A stretch of 64,000 bases of DNA from Saccharomycopsis phalli (Eukaryota; Ascomycota; Saccharomycetes; Ascoideales; Saccharomycopsidaceae). A program made the position numbers and the translations under genes. The first letter of the stretch is position 1. Every line of letters starts with the position of its first letter. The DNA lies in assembly GCA_020342235.1 (NCBI GenBank), contig CP073218.1, forward strand, positions 62,001 through 126,000, read 5' to 3'. This document shows, piece after piece, positions 21,301 through 30,679 of this stretch. The notes beneath the pieces are model-generated. The model saw only the letters and a list, made by a program, of their open reading frames with translations. It made no database searches and was not told the origin of the DNA.

Positions 21301-22601
21301 TTCGGCTGGTGGACCTCAGTCTTTGTATTTGGAAGCGACAAGTCCTCGTCTGAGGAGCTGCGTTCGCTTAGGCTCTGCAACTCCTGCATGTACGCCCTGC
21401 GAAAGCTTTCTGCATTCATTTTGCTATCAAACGTCACGGTGTTGAAGTTCAAGATGTTGGAGAACGAAATGTCCACGAGCAACAAGGATACATCAGCGGA
21501 CCCGGAGCTGTTGCCCAAGAGGATCATCTTGCCGTGGTGCTTCCAGAGAAAGCCGTGGGAAATGCGGTGGAACGACTGAGGATGCAACGAGCACTGAATA
21601 TCGACAAGGGTCCACTTCTTGGTGATGAGGTTGAGCAAGTATAGGTAGCATTCTGTGCCGATCCAGCCAAGAATCACCAAGTTCTCGTTGTCAATCATGA
21701 ACCCTTTGATGTTGCGGAGCTGGGCGATCTTCGGCTCGATGTTGCTGATCTGGATGACCTTGGTTATGTAGGAGTATATCTTAATGTAGAGCTCATCGTT
21801 GAGGTTGTTCAAGTACAAGAGCGAGTCGTGCAACACGTTGTTACGCTTGCCGTGGAAGCTAAGAAGGAAATACCTGTCGTCTGCCGCGGGGGGAAGCCGG
21901 ATATCATTGGCGATGAACGATTCCGCACACAACGAGAACAAGTCCAAGTCAAAGAGCGGCTCGTCGCGCTCGTTGAACCCCTTGGAGATCACCACCGAGT
22001 TCTCGTTCACGTGCAGCTCGGTCTCCAAGATGTTCCCGGTGTTGTTGAGGATGCACATATCACATTTGTACCGGGGCTGGCGACAGCCCAAGCGCTTCCA
22101 GGAGACGGCGACAAAGTCAAAGCGCCACAAGTCATTGAGCACCTTGCCCTGCTCGTCGATACCCCCGTAGATGTACAACTTCAGCTTCAATATACAGGCA
22201 CCGTGGAGCATCCGATTGCAGGGCAGGGGCCCCGTCTTCGGCACACGAATTTGGTACCATATTCGATTGATTATATTGAAGCAGGATATCTCGTTGCTGA
22301 GCCGGAGGCGTGTTCCGGGAGCGTGACGCCCCGTGTCACCCAGGGCCGCTTGCTCACCTCCAATGGCAAATATAAACTGGGCAGACTGGCAAATGGCCAG
22401 GCCTCGGCGGATCCCCGTGCTATTGAACGTACCATAGCACGAGGATATGGCGCTTACTAAGTTGTCGAACGTGTTGTACTGCTGTCTCCCTGGTACTATT
22501 GACGAAGCAACCGACAGAGCTGACTCAGAGCCCACTGCCGGGGATTGAGAAAGAGTCTGGCTGAAATAAGGCGCCAGAGCATCAGGGTAAACACCACCCA
22601 T
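18351..22601 (-). CDS. MDS3: Mds3/Pmd1-type kelch and BTB-like regulator
   Basis: 1416 residues from the ATG at 22601, near the ~1380 of C. albicans Mds3. N-terminal kelch-like repeats (about 60-380) include FAIGGEQ and LYIYGGIDEQGKVLNDLW. A Ser/Asn-rich linker follows. A BTB/POZ-like segment begins near residue 830 (LYLPFSSYTIKALTEFFCTGQL). A strongly charged Lys/Glu coiled coil covers about 1120-1190, and the tail is His/Lys-rich with a run of five His. In yeast, Mds3 and Pmd1 restrain early meiotic genes. In C. albicans Mds3 acts in the TOR pathway, in the alkaline pH response and in filamentation. It diverges from the EFG1-like gene across a 1.15-kb shared promoter. Confidence 0.9.
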   Translation of the reverse strand: MGGVYPDALAPYFSQTLSQSPAVGSESALSVASSIVPGRQQYNTFDNLVSAISSCYGTFNSTGIRRGLAICQSAQFIFAIGGEQAALGDTGRHAPGTRLRLSNEISCFNIINRIWYQIRVPKTGPLPCNRMLHGACILKLKLYIYGGIDEQGKVLNDLWRFDFVAVSWKRLGCRQPRYKCDMCILNNTGNILETELHVNENSVVISKGFNERDEPLFDLDLFSLCAESFIANDIRLPPAADDRYFLLSFHGKRNNVLHDSLLYLNNLNDELYIKIYSYITKVIQISNIEPKIAQLRNIKGFMIDNENLVILGWIGTECYLYLLNLITKKWTLVDIQCSLHPQSFHRISHGFLWKHHGKMILLGNSSGSADVSLLLVDISFSNILNFNTVTFDSKMNAESFRRAYMQELQSLSERSSSDEDLSLPNTKTEVHQPKNMGGLSLNKQANFESYINYLAPTARLTLNTNSANFLHNSAVALGRNFFQNYILAPRNPLTDFQFVTTDEHIIPVPMILLFKHWGPFFNYILGYGYLKSVELLSDALNMEEESRLKRTTITSTQPLRSGKRFSLAPSEGTYETSSDTSKIPNVADMSNFKSPITNSLLIQQRERKNSHASSLSTSTNPAAAPLPSQPTDKIVFNSPFENNKRLSVVASNFSPSLSDALNNYSDFINLPGSRKNSVISTTSSFMSNNSLEGKANNRVITGSGIKMSPNKPKGDEYFSNSNKSFNSMRHLNTMDIKSPQLLEQLPHPDFLPPTPEVPLSAPASPSTATSPPFKFNENIFKTEEDDKFNPDTLFREVNLFGNSLTDYLKQGKSKFRGESAPKNEKQQYLIEPLLIPRCLYLPFSSYTIKALTEFFCTGQLNRKLHINPTVAELFMLSKFYEIPLLYSICSEVFYAVLGKMERFIVSYLEFFEDSLRELAKKETDENEVKELKKLRRNFILKFRKFKSVVSHFEFGSDFYFTLMKELADLNGKLRSEAQEKRMQKGDIDSDDDSGYETDELDEMSFHISLDRLYKLKRTTSEDNHDDQEREEEEEYEMGDDDGDVESKEGEENKKRKLLKIEDISSSNTPSTDLVYLIYEISSSTLDDRILLRAYFILSVLKKLSVEKKLIEPKIRKDLKVEMDEEVKSRFQKKEQEEKVRLAKEEKEKEAQKKEQLRVQTMERLKVEKERVKEDQRLRKEHLKKMMLERKQQLQERHYDEDQSAENHLLIEKLKSNDSRAASEKFDERFNSSKFLGPDGKTYDMQSEQGSTRRLSFGSTVSLEQELPDSPHKLHPESSIEFHKVHSYNSVNSLPPYNTRADILSSPPSSTVDSGPHSKHSSFFFSRHKILPKRSVSNFSESNFLSDVHSNYSQRPTGTSTKGESKHHHHHTRFEKLKHLTHGFHSKSEAHHDFHMKKHMTFGGIIQKNLKHKEDEK

Positions 22602-23752
22602 CTGATATGCCAGTGTGATTCGCTATTAATGTTGTTGTTCGCGGCAGGTGTTGGCCACTAGCTAATTGTCCTGAAATCTAAGCGAAAGGTTTCTTGGGGA
22701 TTATCCTATTATGGCAATCTTACAGAGCAGTACGTCGATGTGCTGCTTGATCGTAGAACCCTATACCTATGATGTAAACAGGCCGCCTGTAAAACACCAA
22801 TGGAATCCTCGAGTTTATCTCAATGGTTTGAAATATATAAATACACAGAAAGCACCAAATGGCACACCCACCTGCCTACCTCTACCTTTCGCCCTTGGGC
22901 CAGTTACCCGACACACCAGGCCGAGCGCCTCAAGAAAAAGTCACCAGCTCTAATCGTGACCAAGACCCAATTTCACTTGACCTGGCCATGAGGCCAATTT
23001 ACCTCGGCAAGTGTGTTACCCGGTTGTAAACCTAAAATTTACATGTTCAAAAGGGAAAAATCCGATTATGTAAGATCGAGAGCCGTGCTGACAACTACAC
23101 ATCTTGGACGGAAAATTGTTCAGTTGCCCGGCCGCTACCCGGTCTTCGGATCGGCTGTGCATTGCCTAACAGCGACAAGCTACTTAACTCAGCAAGTTGT
23201 CGCATTTCCTTGTTTGAATTTGCATAATTTTTTCTTTTGATAAATTCACCTAGAAAGCAGTTATTTTCGAGATTTTTAAAGGCTTTCACGTTCCAATTTG
23301 ATTTTGTGATTGTTTAAGGAATTTCCAACTCACTAATCTTGAATATTTGACTCGGTTTGCTCCGGTGCTTGGTTGTCGAATAATATTTTAGTCTTACTTG
23401 TGCTTCACTTCGGGTTACTTCTCCCTACTGGCGCAGGATACATCAGATTGACTAATATTCGCTAATATCAAAGAGGTTATTACATTAAAGGACTTTGGTA
23501 TTAATTAATAATAAAAGAACAAACAATATTCAAAAGAGGATATTATTGTTGCTTTCCTTGTTGTTTTGAGGCATATTTAGCGTGGCCTAGAGGATTTCTT
23601 TTTTTTTTTTTTTTGCGTGTCTCAGTTTTAAAACAAGTCACTTCACCCCGTGTTAGTCAGCAGGTTGCGACACAGCTGTGCGTACGGAAATAAACAACAC
23701 GAAAATTTCAGATATACAGACACACATTAATCTTGAAGAATCCAGAGAAATA
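22602..23752. promoter_or_regulatory. Divergent MDS3 / EFG1-like promoter, with probable long EFG1 leader
   Basis: 1.15 kb with no credible gene. The half near the APSES gene is AT-rich and holds a 16-base T run at 23599-23614, about 140 bp before the ATG. C. albicans EFG1 is known for a long promoter and a long 5' untranslated leader, and this spacing would allow the same. No transcript end is visible from sequence. Confidence 0.5.
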
Positions 23753-25069
23753 ATGTCTACTAACCAAGCTGCTTATGCTTATGAGAGTCAGCCAGGCCAG
23801 GCGGCCTCTGAATCTGGCCAGCAAGGCCAACAACTGGGCAGTTCCCAACAGCAACTGGGCCAAGCCTCTGCCGGTGGACAGCATCAACCGCCGTATTATA
23901 ACTACCAACTGCAGAGATTCGGCAATTTCTACGACACTAACGCGTCATACAACTACCAAAGCCAACAGCAGCAGTTGTATTTGAACAGCCAGCAACAGCA
24001 ACAGCAACACGCGGCTGCTGTTGCCGGGGCCGCGCAGCAAAGTCCGTACGCCCAGTATGGCAACCAGGCGACCAACTCGCCAAGCAAGGACACCAAAAAA
24101 GCCACTGCCTCGGCCAACACGTCCAATTCAAGCACCACGGCTGCCAGCGGCACTGGTGCCGCGCCGATTCCGTACCAAGGGTCTGCCCCGCAACTGTACC
24201 CAGGCAACGGCGCGTTTGGCGCGCAGATTATGCCGGCCGCCAACCCAGGCAACTGGATCGGGGTCGGGCGACCAATGGTGAACCAGACGCCATCAAAGCC
24301 GCGGATCACCACCACGTTCTGGGAGGACGAGAACACGGTGTGTTACCAGGTTGAGGCGCGTGGGATCTCGGTGTCGCGTCGTGAGGACTCGAATTTTATA
24401 AATGGCACCAAGTTGCTCAACGTCACGGGGATGACCCGTGGCCGTCGTGACGGGATCTTGAAGACCGAAAAGACGCGTTATGTCGTTAAGATTGGCGCCA
24501 TGAACTTGAAGGGCGTGTGGATTCCGTTTGAGCGTGCGTTTGAGTTGGCCCGCAACGAGGGCATTGCCGACTCGTTGTACCCGCTCTTTGTGCGCGACAT
24601 CAAGAACTTCTTTTTAAACAGCGGCGGCAGCACCGGCTACATTTCCCACGGTGACGCGGCTATCGCCGGCGGTTTGCCCGCCGGCGGGTTGCCTCTGGCG
24701 CAGCAGACCACCGCGTACAACTACAACTACGCTACCCCGGTTGCAACCCTGTCGCCGCAAACTGCAGGGGAGAACAACGCGGCCACCGAAGCTGCGGCCG
24801 CTGCTGCTACCAGTACGGCGGGCGACGCGCAGCAAACGACAGCCACTATGTACCAGCAATATCCTCAATACAGCTACGCGGCGTCGTACAACCAGTACCA
24901 GTACCCGGTCAGCAGCAACAACCAGCAGTATCTCTACTATCCATACCAGGCCCAGCCTGTGCCGGGACAACAGCCTGGGGCACAGGGCCAGCAGGCTAAC
25001 GGCGCTGGCGGCAGTGCTGGGGCCTCGGGAGCAGGGGCCGAGTTGAAGAAGGAGAAGACTGAACATTAA
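23753..25069 (+). CDS. EFG1: APSES-domain transcription factor, Efg1/Efh1 (StuA) type
   Basis: 438 residues from the first ATG in the frame at 23753. A Gln/Ala-rich low-complexity N-terminus leads to the APSES DNA-binding domain at about 180-285. Family landmarks are [54 protein letters not shown] and [14 protein letters not shown]. The C-terminus is again rich in Gln, Ala and Tyr, as in prion-like tails. Efg1 binds TCATGTGA-type sites in C. albicans and controls filamentation, white-opaque switching and biofilm genes downstream of cAMP-PKA. The GC-rich third positions are notable. The paralogue Efh1 cannot be excluded without alignment: domain identity is certain, symbol about 65%. Confidence 0.88.
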   Translation: MSTNQAAYAYESQPGQAASESGQQGQQLGSSQQQLGQASAGGQHQPPYYNYQLQRFGNFYDTNASYNYQSQQQQLYLNSQQQQQQHAAAVAGAAQQSPYAQYGNQATNSPSKDTKKATASANTSNSSTTAASGTGAAPIPYQGSAPQLYPGNGAFGAQIMPAANPGNWIGVGRPMVNQTPSKPRITTTFWEDENTVCYQVEARGISVSRREDSNFINGTKLLNVTGMTRGRRDGILKTEKTRYVVKIGAMNLKGVWIPFERAFELARNEGIADSLYPLFVRDIKNFFLNSGGSTGYISHGDAAIAGGLPAGGLPLAQQTTAYNYNYATPVATLSPQTAGENNAATEAAAAAATSTAGDAQQTTATMYQQYPQYSYAASYNQYQYPVSSNNQQYLYYPYQAQPVPGQQPGAQGQQANGAGGSAGASGAGAELKKEKTEH

Positions 25070-25244
25070 GGAAGTAGATTAGTAATGTACATTAGCTCGA
25101 TGAGAATATTGTGGACTTTTGAACCTATACCCATAAAAGCAAAAAAAATAGTTATATAAGAGATTATACTAGGATGTATATTGGTGTAGATGGTGGGGTT
25201 GTAGGGAGGATGTAAATACAAGCTCTAGGATGTATATTGTAAGT

Positions 25245-25310
25245 CACATTGTATGTAAGATTACATTGTAAATAAATTCACATTGTATATAAATTACATT
25301 GTATATTATA
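25245..25310. repeat. AT-rich degenerate repeat of ACATTGTAT units
   Basis: Four loosely spaced copies of (C)ACATTGTAT or (C)ACATTGTAA, about 17-20 bp apart, lie ~175 bp after the APSES gene stop. They may form part of its 3' untranslated or poly(A) region. Confidence 0.55.
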
Positions 25311-25663
25311 GATCTACAGCATACACCACCCAGGCAGTCTTTTCATCACAACGCCCAGCACTTCCCATGGAACCACCATCCAATACACATATACTGCCTC
25401 TGCTCACGGTTCGTCAATGTTGGCGTTGTATCAGAATCATGTATGTCCAATGTACGGGACTGCGATGAGAAATGGTTGCAGTAAGCAACCTGAAGCAATG
25501 TCAGATCAGGCTACTGTCAAGCGATGTAAGTTAAAGAGCTCAAAGGTCAATATATATCCAAGATGTTTCCTTGGGGAGCATTCCTTGGTTATTATATTGC
25601 GCGCCAATGGGCCTGGCGCCACGGAATTCGAACCTTGGCCTCATCATCCGGCATAGACGGACC

Positions 25664-25721
25664 ATAATACAGCTGACATAATACAGCTGACATAATGCAC
25701 CAGTAACACACCAGTAACACA
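25664..25721. repeat. Small adjoining tandem repeats
   Basis: Two perfect copies of the 14-mer ATAATACAGCTGAC (25664-25677 and 25678-25691) are followed by two copies of the 11-mer CCAGTAACACA (25700-25710 and 25711-25721). No coding role is apparent. Confidence 0.75.
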
Positions 25722-26957
25722 CCAGGACCGCCCAAGTTCCGCAAGGACGACTCGAAAGCAATCCTTGGCATGGTAACTGCACCGCCTTGGAAATGGGCCA
25801 GTTGGTTCTTCCAGTGTGACAAAAATATTGTAGCCCCCGGTGGGGAGCTCATGTCTAGGATGGACAATATGCCGTGTGCAGAAAAGTAATTATGCTTAGT
25901 CATTATTGATGTGCCCGCCAATGTCTCAGGTAAATGAATACCCCATGGAAACATCACTTCCAAGACCATCACAAGAGCATCGCAGCATCGTTGCAACTAT
26001 ACTCAAATAAACTTTGTTTCCCGGCAGACACGCGCAAAAAAACCCCAACCACTGTGCCCCAGCAGCACCCTGACAGTCCGCCCGGTTACTCAACCACCGT
26101 TATATATTTGACTGGGATATTTATCCTGCTTCGCCCTGTTAAGGAGTACTCCGCGGGGATCTGCCGCGTAGTAATTACCTGGCCCTAGTCACGCGCAACC
26201 AGTTTCCAGAAACAAACCCCCAATGAGACATGTAGCAACACCAAGACAATTGGAAGTTGACCAGCTATTGTCCCCGGTGCTTCTGCGTACATTGAGGAAC
26301 CCGGTTACCCAGCCACACCATTACAAAGTGTCTCCCCTCGGCAAACTTTGCTCATCGCAAGACAATGACGCAATGTCTACATGATCCTAGCTATACAAAA
26401 AGTCTCACCACTAGTCTCCGGCGGTCCCGGATCCTAGGACAAGCCCAGGATTTCCTATGTTGTGCCCAAACATGTGTCAATCACGTCGTGCGCGCCATTC
26501 CGAGCTGAAACCGCTGCCAAAAGGTTGCTGTTTCCGGTGTTATGTTGCTGGCAAACGTATATGGGCTTAATTACATGTTACTGGCCCTTGGCATATTCAG
26601 CCACCTGCTATTAATAAATTTTTTTTTTAGGCGGTGTTGTGATCTGCCCCGATTGGGAAATCGCAGAGTGGCATCCAAGCGAGCTCAACTCAACAGTTGC
26701 CATGATTCCAGCAGATTCAGAGGAATCACGGTAGAAACATTTTGTAAGCAAAAAATATCCCATTCTCGTGTCAGCCAGTGCCATTCCCTAGCTCTGGAGA
26801 CCCAGGATATCCTTCTATTTTTAGCGCAGATCATCACGGTAGTTCGAGGCTGGGTCAACCTCACATGCAGAAAATAGCCATTCGCATCCCAATTATAGAC
26901 ATGGCTCATCATCTTCTGCAGGTTTCACATTCTACGTCTTTGGGTGTCATTTCTGGG

Positions 26958-26966
26958 TATATATAA
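26958..26966 (+). promoter_or_regulatory. TATA box of the Crh-family gene
   Basis: TATATATAA lies about 34 bp before the chosen ATG at 27000. This is a short distance for a yeast promoter and implies a very short leader. A more distant TATA element may be used instead. Confidence 0.45.
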
Positions 26967-26999
26967 GCCCACTCTGTCCTGCTATTGTTCTTCACAAAC

Positions 27000-28112
27000 A
27001 TGCTCCACACCAGATTTCTCTTGACTATTCTTTCTTCGCTTGTGGGCCTTGCCCTGGCCACGGTTCCTGTCGGTAAAACCGATCCGGCTCTCGGCAAGTC
27101 CATCAACGTTGACTTTTCTACAAACTCGCTGTACTTTGAAACTTACCGCTCCCCAAGCGGCATCAGCTACGGCACTCCAGACGGTTTGGAACTTACCTTG
27201 GCCAAACGGTTCGACAACCCGTCCATCAAGTCCAACTTCTACATCCAGTTTGGCAGAACTGAGGTAATTGCCCAGGCCGCACCTGGCGTGGGAATCGCGT
27301 CCACTTTTTACTTGCAGTCTGACGACTTGGACGAGATTGACGTCGAGTGGTTGGGAGGAGACAACACCCAGATGCAGTCCAACTTTTTCTCAAAGGGCGA
27401 CACCACGACCTACGACCGAGGCCAGTTCCACGAGGTGGCTAATCCAACGGGCAGTTTCCACAATTATACTGTGGACTGGACGTCGGACTACGTGAAATGG
27501 TACATTGACAACGCCTTGGTCAGAACCTTGCTCAGCAACAGTCCATCGGGCTTCCCACAGTCGCCAATGGCGATCTACATCGGAGTATGGGCCGCTGGTG
27601 ACTCTTCCAATGCCCCAGGTACTATCGAATGGGCTGGTGGATCCACCGACTACTCCCAGGCGCCATTCAAGGCCCACTTCAAGCTGGTTGTTGTCACCGA
27701 TTACTCCACTGGATCCAGCTACGAATATGGCGACTCCACTGGGCTGTGGCAATCCATCAAGTCAAACGGAGGCAAGATCAATGGTAACCTCAACGGTGCC
27801 TCGGCTGCAGGTTCTTCCGATTCTTCCGATTCTTCCGACTCGTCCTCCTCAGGATCGGCTGCATCAGCTACATCTACTGCCCCAGCAACCACAGTATCAT
27901 TTGCGCCGGTTGCTGCTCGCGCCATGACAACCACCCTGGTTGAGTCTAACAGCTCGACGCTAAGCACCCATGTGACATCTGCGTCCACCCACAACTCGTC
28001 CACGGCTGTGAGCGCCAACTCCGGCGTGCGAAACACCGTCGCGGGCTTGGGGTTTGTTCCGCAATTAAGTGCTGGCGCGTTCGCTGCACTCTTCATGGTA
28101 TTGGTTATTTAA
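27000..28112 (+). CDS. Crh-family GH16 chitin-glucan transglycosidase, GPI-anchored
   Basis: 370 residues from the ATG at 27000. A signal peptide of about 19 residues comes first. The GH16 domain spans about 25-250, with catalytic motif DEIDVEW (Glu112, Asp114, Glu116) and the conserved Crh stretch NFFSKGDTTTYDRG. A Ser/Asp-rich linker follows, with a short hexamer repeat encoding SSD, then a Ser/Thr-rich region. The hydrophobic C-terminus (SAGAFAALFMVLVI) suits a GPI-anchor signal. Crh enzymes link chitin to beta-1,6 and beta-1,3 glucan in the wall. No N-terminal cysteine-rich CBM18 chitin-binding module is present, unlike Utr2. It resembles Crh1 or C. albicans Crh11/Crh12, but the exact paralogue is not assignable. 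Confidence 0.92.
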   Translation: MLHTRFLLTILSSLVGLALATVPVGKTDPALGKSINVDFSTNSLYFETYRSPSGISYGTPDGLELTLAKRFDNPSIKSNFYIQFGRTEVIAQAAPGVGIASTFYLQSDDLDEIDVEWLGGDNTQMQSNFFSKGDTTTYDRGQFHEVANPTGSFHNYTVDWTSDYVKWYIDNALVRTLLSNSPSGFPQSPMAIYIGVWAAGDSSNAPGTIEWAGGSTDYSQAPFKAHFKLVVVTDYSTGSSYEYGDSTGLWQSIKSNGGKINGNLNGASAAGSSDSSDSSDSSSSGSAASATSTAPATTVSFAPVAARAMTTTLVESNSSTLSTHVTSASTHNSSTAVSANSGVRNTVAGLGFVPQLSAGAFAALFMVLVI

Positions 28113-28300
28113 TTTTGGTGTTCATAGTTGCATAGATATAATTTAGTTAAAGTTTCAGCACTTGTAAGCATTTGCGTAACCACCACTGGGCACCGCACAT
28201 CTTGCTGCATCGCTACGTCATCGAGTGCCTTGCCCTTGTACATTACCAACTCTAGGTCTCAAACATTACACTAACATTATAAAAATTATGAAATGAATAT

Positions 28301-30679
28301 CTATGCCTTGGGCGCAACGTGTGTTTTCATGTGCTGGCCCAAGTTGTCGCTCCGCGAAAATTTCTTGCCGCACTGACTACAGCCAAACGGCTTCTCTCCA
28401 GTGTGAAGCGACCGGAAATGCCGCTTGAGATGCTCCTGTCTCTTGAACTTTCTCGGGCACATGGTACACGAAAAGATCTTCGACGGGTCGTACTGTAGAT
28501 TCGGCTTTCGTCCTCTTCGCGTAGGCTGGTTCTGCATCTGCAGCTGGCTGAGTAGCGTCGAGTCGTCATCCATGAACCCCACAGGAATAAAACTATTCAC
28601 AGGCAACGAGTATGTCTTCTTGTGCGAGTTCTCTCTTGTTATATTGAGATGCTTCAACGGATTCTCGTCAATGGAGCTGGTCTCGTTCGTAGTTGCTGAC
28701 GATAGACTCACGCCAGTATTGTGCGAAAATATCGACGACGTCCCATTGACTATACTGATCTCGTCAATGCTCGATGCCAATGACCCGGATCTATTTCTTG
28801 CATCCACTTCCTGCTGCTGCTGCTGCTTCTTTTTCTTTCCAAGCGACGGCGATTTCAACTTATCCTTCAATGAAACCTTGACTTCCACCTCAGCCGGCAT
28901 GCTCTTGGGGTTTTTCTTTCTCGTGAGCTTCTCCTTCAAGCTCACCTTGACGTTCTCTTCCTTTTTTGGCTTGATAGCCTTGTTGCTCACCCCATGGAAT
29001 AACGCCTTGTAGTTTGGCGTGTCACTATCGTCGTCGCTGATCAACTCCTCATCAGACTCCATTTTGCATTCCATGCTACTGTCCGAGTTCTTTAGTAGTT
29101 CATGGTCTCGTTCAGTCTCATTTTTGCCAAGAACCCCGCCAAAACTGAGATCGTCCACAGGATCTGCCAACGGCATGATCTTGTTGATGTCGTCGTTCAA
29201 CTTAAAATCAAACAGCTTCGACTTGGAGTAAAAACTGGTACCAATTGGTGACGTGAGCTTCGAGGGATTGATGGTCGATCTTTCATTGTCAAACGGGTTC
29301 TTCTCGTCGATTTCGTCGCTCGAAGAGTGCTCCAACTTTATCTGCTCCTGGAACGAGTTCACGCTTTCATTGTTAAAGAAAAAATTATCGTCGCCGCTCT
29401 TCTCACTCTCAGAGACAAAGCTGTCGTTATTTTCAATCTTCTTTGTAGAAAACTTATTGGGGATCTTCATTCCGTAGTTGGGTGCCAACGAGTTGATCAA
29501 CTTCTGGTCGAGGTTCGATATATTCGTTAGCGAATGGTTATGCGATCTCTTGTCGTTTTTGTTTATCCCGTTGGACTTTTGCGGCTTGTGGCTCTTTCTG
29601 GAAAAATCCAACACCGATGTCTGAAATACCGGGGTCTTGAGCGAGTCACTCTTTCGAAAGTCCATCTTGGTGTTCAACTCCGGTAGCCGTTTTGTGGTGG
29701 TAATCGGCGATATCAAGCTTGTCTTGTTCATCATCGAACACAAGGATGCGTCCCTGGTGTGTGACTTCTTTTTGTCCAATGAACTGTCGCTGTTGGACGG
29801 AAACGAGAACACGCTATTCACCTGGAACTCGTCATTATACTCCGTAGAACTGTTGCAGTGTGAGAAATTCAACTTCTGGGGTCGCTCGTCGTTCAATGTC
29901 AACTTGCTGCCGTTATTGTTGAACTGCGTCTCAATGTCCAAGTTGAATGCGTCCAATTTGTCGAGATCGTAGTTCTTGTTTGGCGATATTGCTGTGATAA
30001 CGCTCAAAGCGTCGGTGTCGAGTTTCTGGTTGAAATTAAAATTAGACAAGTCCAGATTGACAGACACAAAGTTATTGGCCATGTTTTCGTGGGTAAAGTC
30101 CCCAGAAGCGTTGCGTAAATCTCTCTTATCTTCGGCATTGAACGGAGAACTCACAGTCAGGTTGATATCCGTAGGCGTGATGGTGAAGCGCATTTCATTA
30201 TTGTTATTCAAGTAGTTGCTGAGAAATTCCAAGTTGGACGCCGTTCTGTAATTGTTCATGTCCAGGTTGGAGGTTGATTTGTAGTCGTCGATATTCAAAT
30301 CATAGTTTCGGGCTGGCGACAAGCTCGAAGTCGACATTGGAGTGTAGTTAACGTGGTTATAGTTATTATATAAAGCCAGGCTATCGTTGTTTCTGGTGCT
30401 TCCCACGGAGGAGTTCAACGAAATACTGGACTGGTTGTTGGATAGCAACAGCTGATTGTTCATGTTCAACAAGTTAACACCCGAATAAATCTGATTCAAA
30501 AGATTGACGTTATTATTATTATTAGCATTGTCGCTCAAGTTCGCGCTGATATTCTTGAGCTTATTATTTAAATCGTCCTTATCCATATTGTAAAGCTGGC
30601 GTACACTATTATTCTCAAAATAGCCAATTGAGGTGTTGATTGTTGAAAGTAAATGTAAATTGAAACTATCGCTTGTCAT
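28301..30679 (-). CDS. MSN4: Msn2/Msn4-type C2H2 zinc-finger transcription factor
   Basis: 792 residues from the ATG at 30679. Two tandem C2H2 fingers occupy the last ~60 residues: [22 protein letters not shown], then [21 protein letters not shown]. They match the Msn2/Msn4 fingers that read the stress element AGGGG/CCCCT. The preceding basic stretch [16 protein letters not shown] is also Msn-like. The N-terminal ~700 residues are Asn/Ser-rich and disordered, and two KVSLK(E/D)KL modules (nt ~28855-28960) repeat near the middle. In S. cerevisiae these factors drive the general stress response under PKA and TORC1 control. In C. albicans that role is weaker. Whether this is the MSN4 or MNL1 orthologue is open. 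Confidence 0.85.
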   Translation of the reverse strand: MTSDSFNLHLLSTINTSIGYFENNSVRQLYNMDKDDLNNKLKNISANLSDNANNNNNVNLLNQIYSGVNLLNMNNQLLLSNNQSSISLNSSVGSTRNNDSLALYNNYNHVNYTPMSTSSLSPARNYDLNIDDYKSTSNLDMNNYRTASNLEFLSNYLNNNNEMRFTITPTDINLTVSSPFNAEDKRDLRNASGDFTHENMANNFVSVNLDLSNFNFNQKLDTDALSVITAISPNKNYDLDKLDAFNLDIETQFNNNGSKLTLNDERPQKLNFSHCNSSTEYNDEFQVNSVFSFPSNSDSSLDKKKSHTRDASLCSMMNKTSLISPITTTKRLPELNTKMDFRKSDSLKTPVFQTSVLDFSRKSHKPQKSNGINKNDKRSHNHSLTNISNLDQKLINSLAPNYGMKIPNKFSTKKIENNDSFVSESEKSGDDNFFFNNESVNSFQEQIKLEHSSSDEIDEKNPFDNERSTINPSKLTSPIGTSFYSKSKLFDFKLNDDINKIMPLADPVDDLSFGGVLGKNETERDHELLKNSDSSMECKMESDEELISDDDSDTPNYKALFHGVSNKAIKPKKEENVKVSLKEKLTRKKNPKSMPAEVEVKVSLKDKLKSPSLGKKKKQQQQQEVDARNRSGSLASSIDEISIVNGTSSIFSHNTGVSLSSATTNETSSIDENPLKHLNITRENSHKKTYSLPVNSFIPVGFMDDDSTLLSQLQMQNQPTRRGRKPNLQYDPSKIFSCTMCPRKFKRQEHLKRHFRSLHTGEKPFGCSQCGKKFSRSDNLGQHMKTHVAPKA

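Larger units (their letters stand above)
25070..26999. other. 1.9-kb gene-free region before the Crh gene
   Basis: The largest gap between two genes on the same strand. Open frames here are short and lack similarity or codon bias. Short AT-rich repeats occur near 25245-25310 and small tandem repeats near 25664-25721. A poly-T run (26619-26628) and the Crh TATA box lie at the right end. It could hold a large promoter or a non-coding RNA. Nothing is recognisable. Confidence 0.5.

Noticed and set aside
25624-25640. GGTTCGAATTCC on the minus strand, similar to a tRNA B box
   Set aside because: One base too long for a T-loop, no pairing acceptor stem and no A box upstream.
25592-25996. 134-codon minus-strand frame after the EFG1-like gene
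   Set aside because: Contains the short tandem repeats, has no codon bias or domain, and starts in unremarkable sequence.
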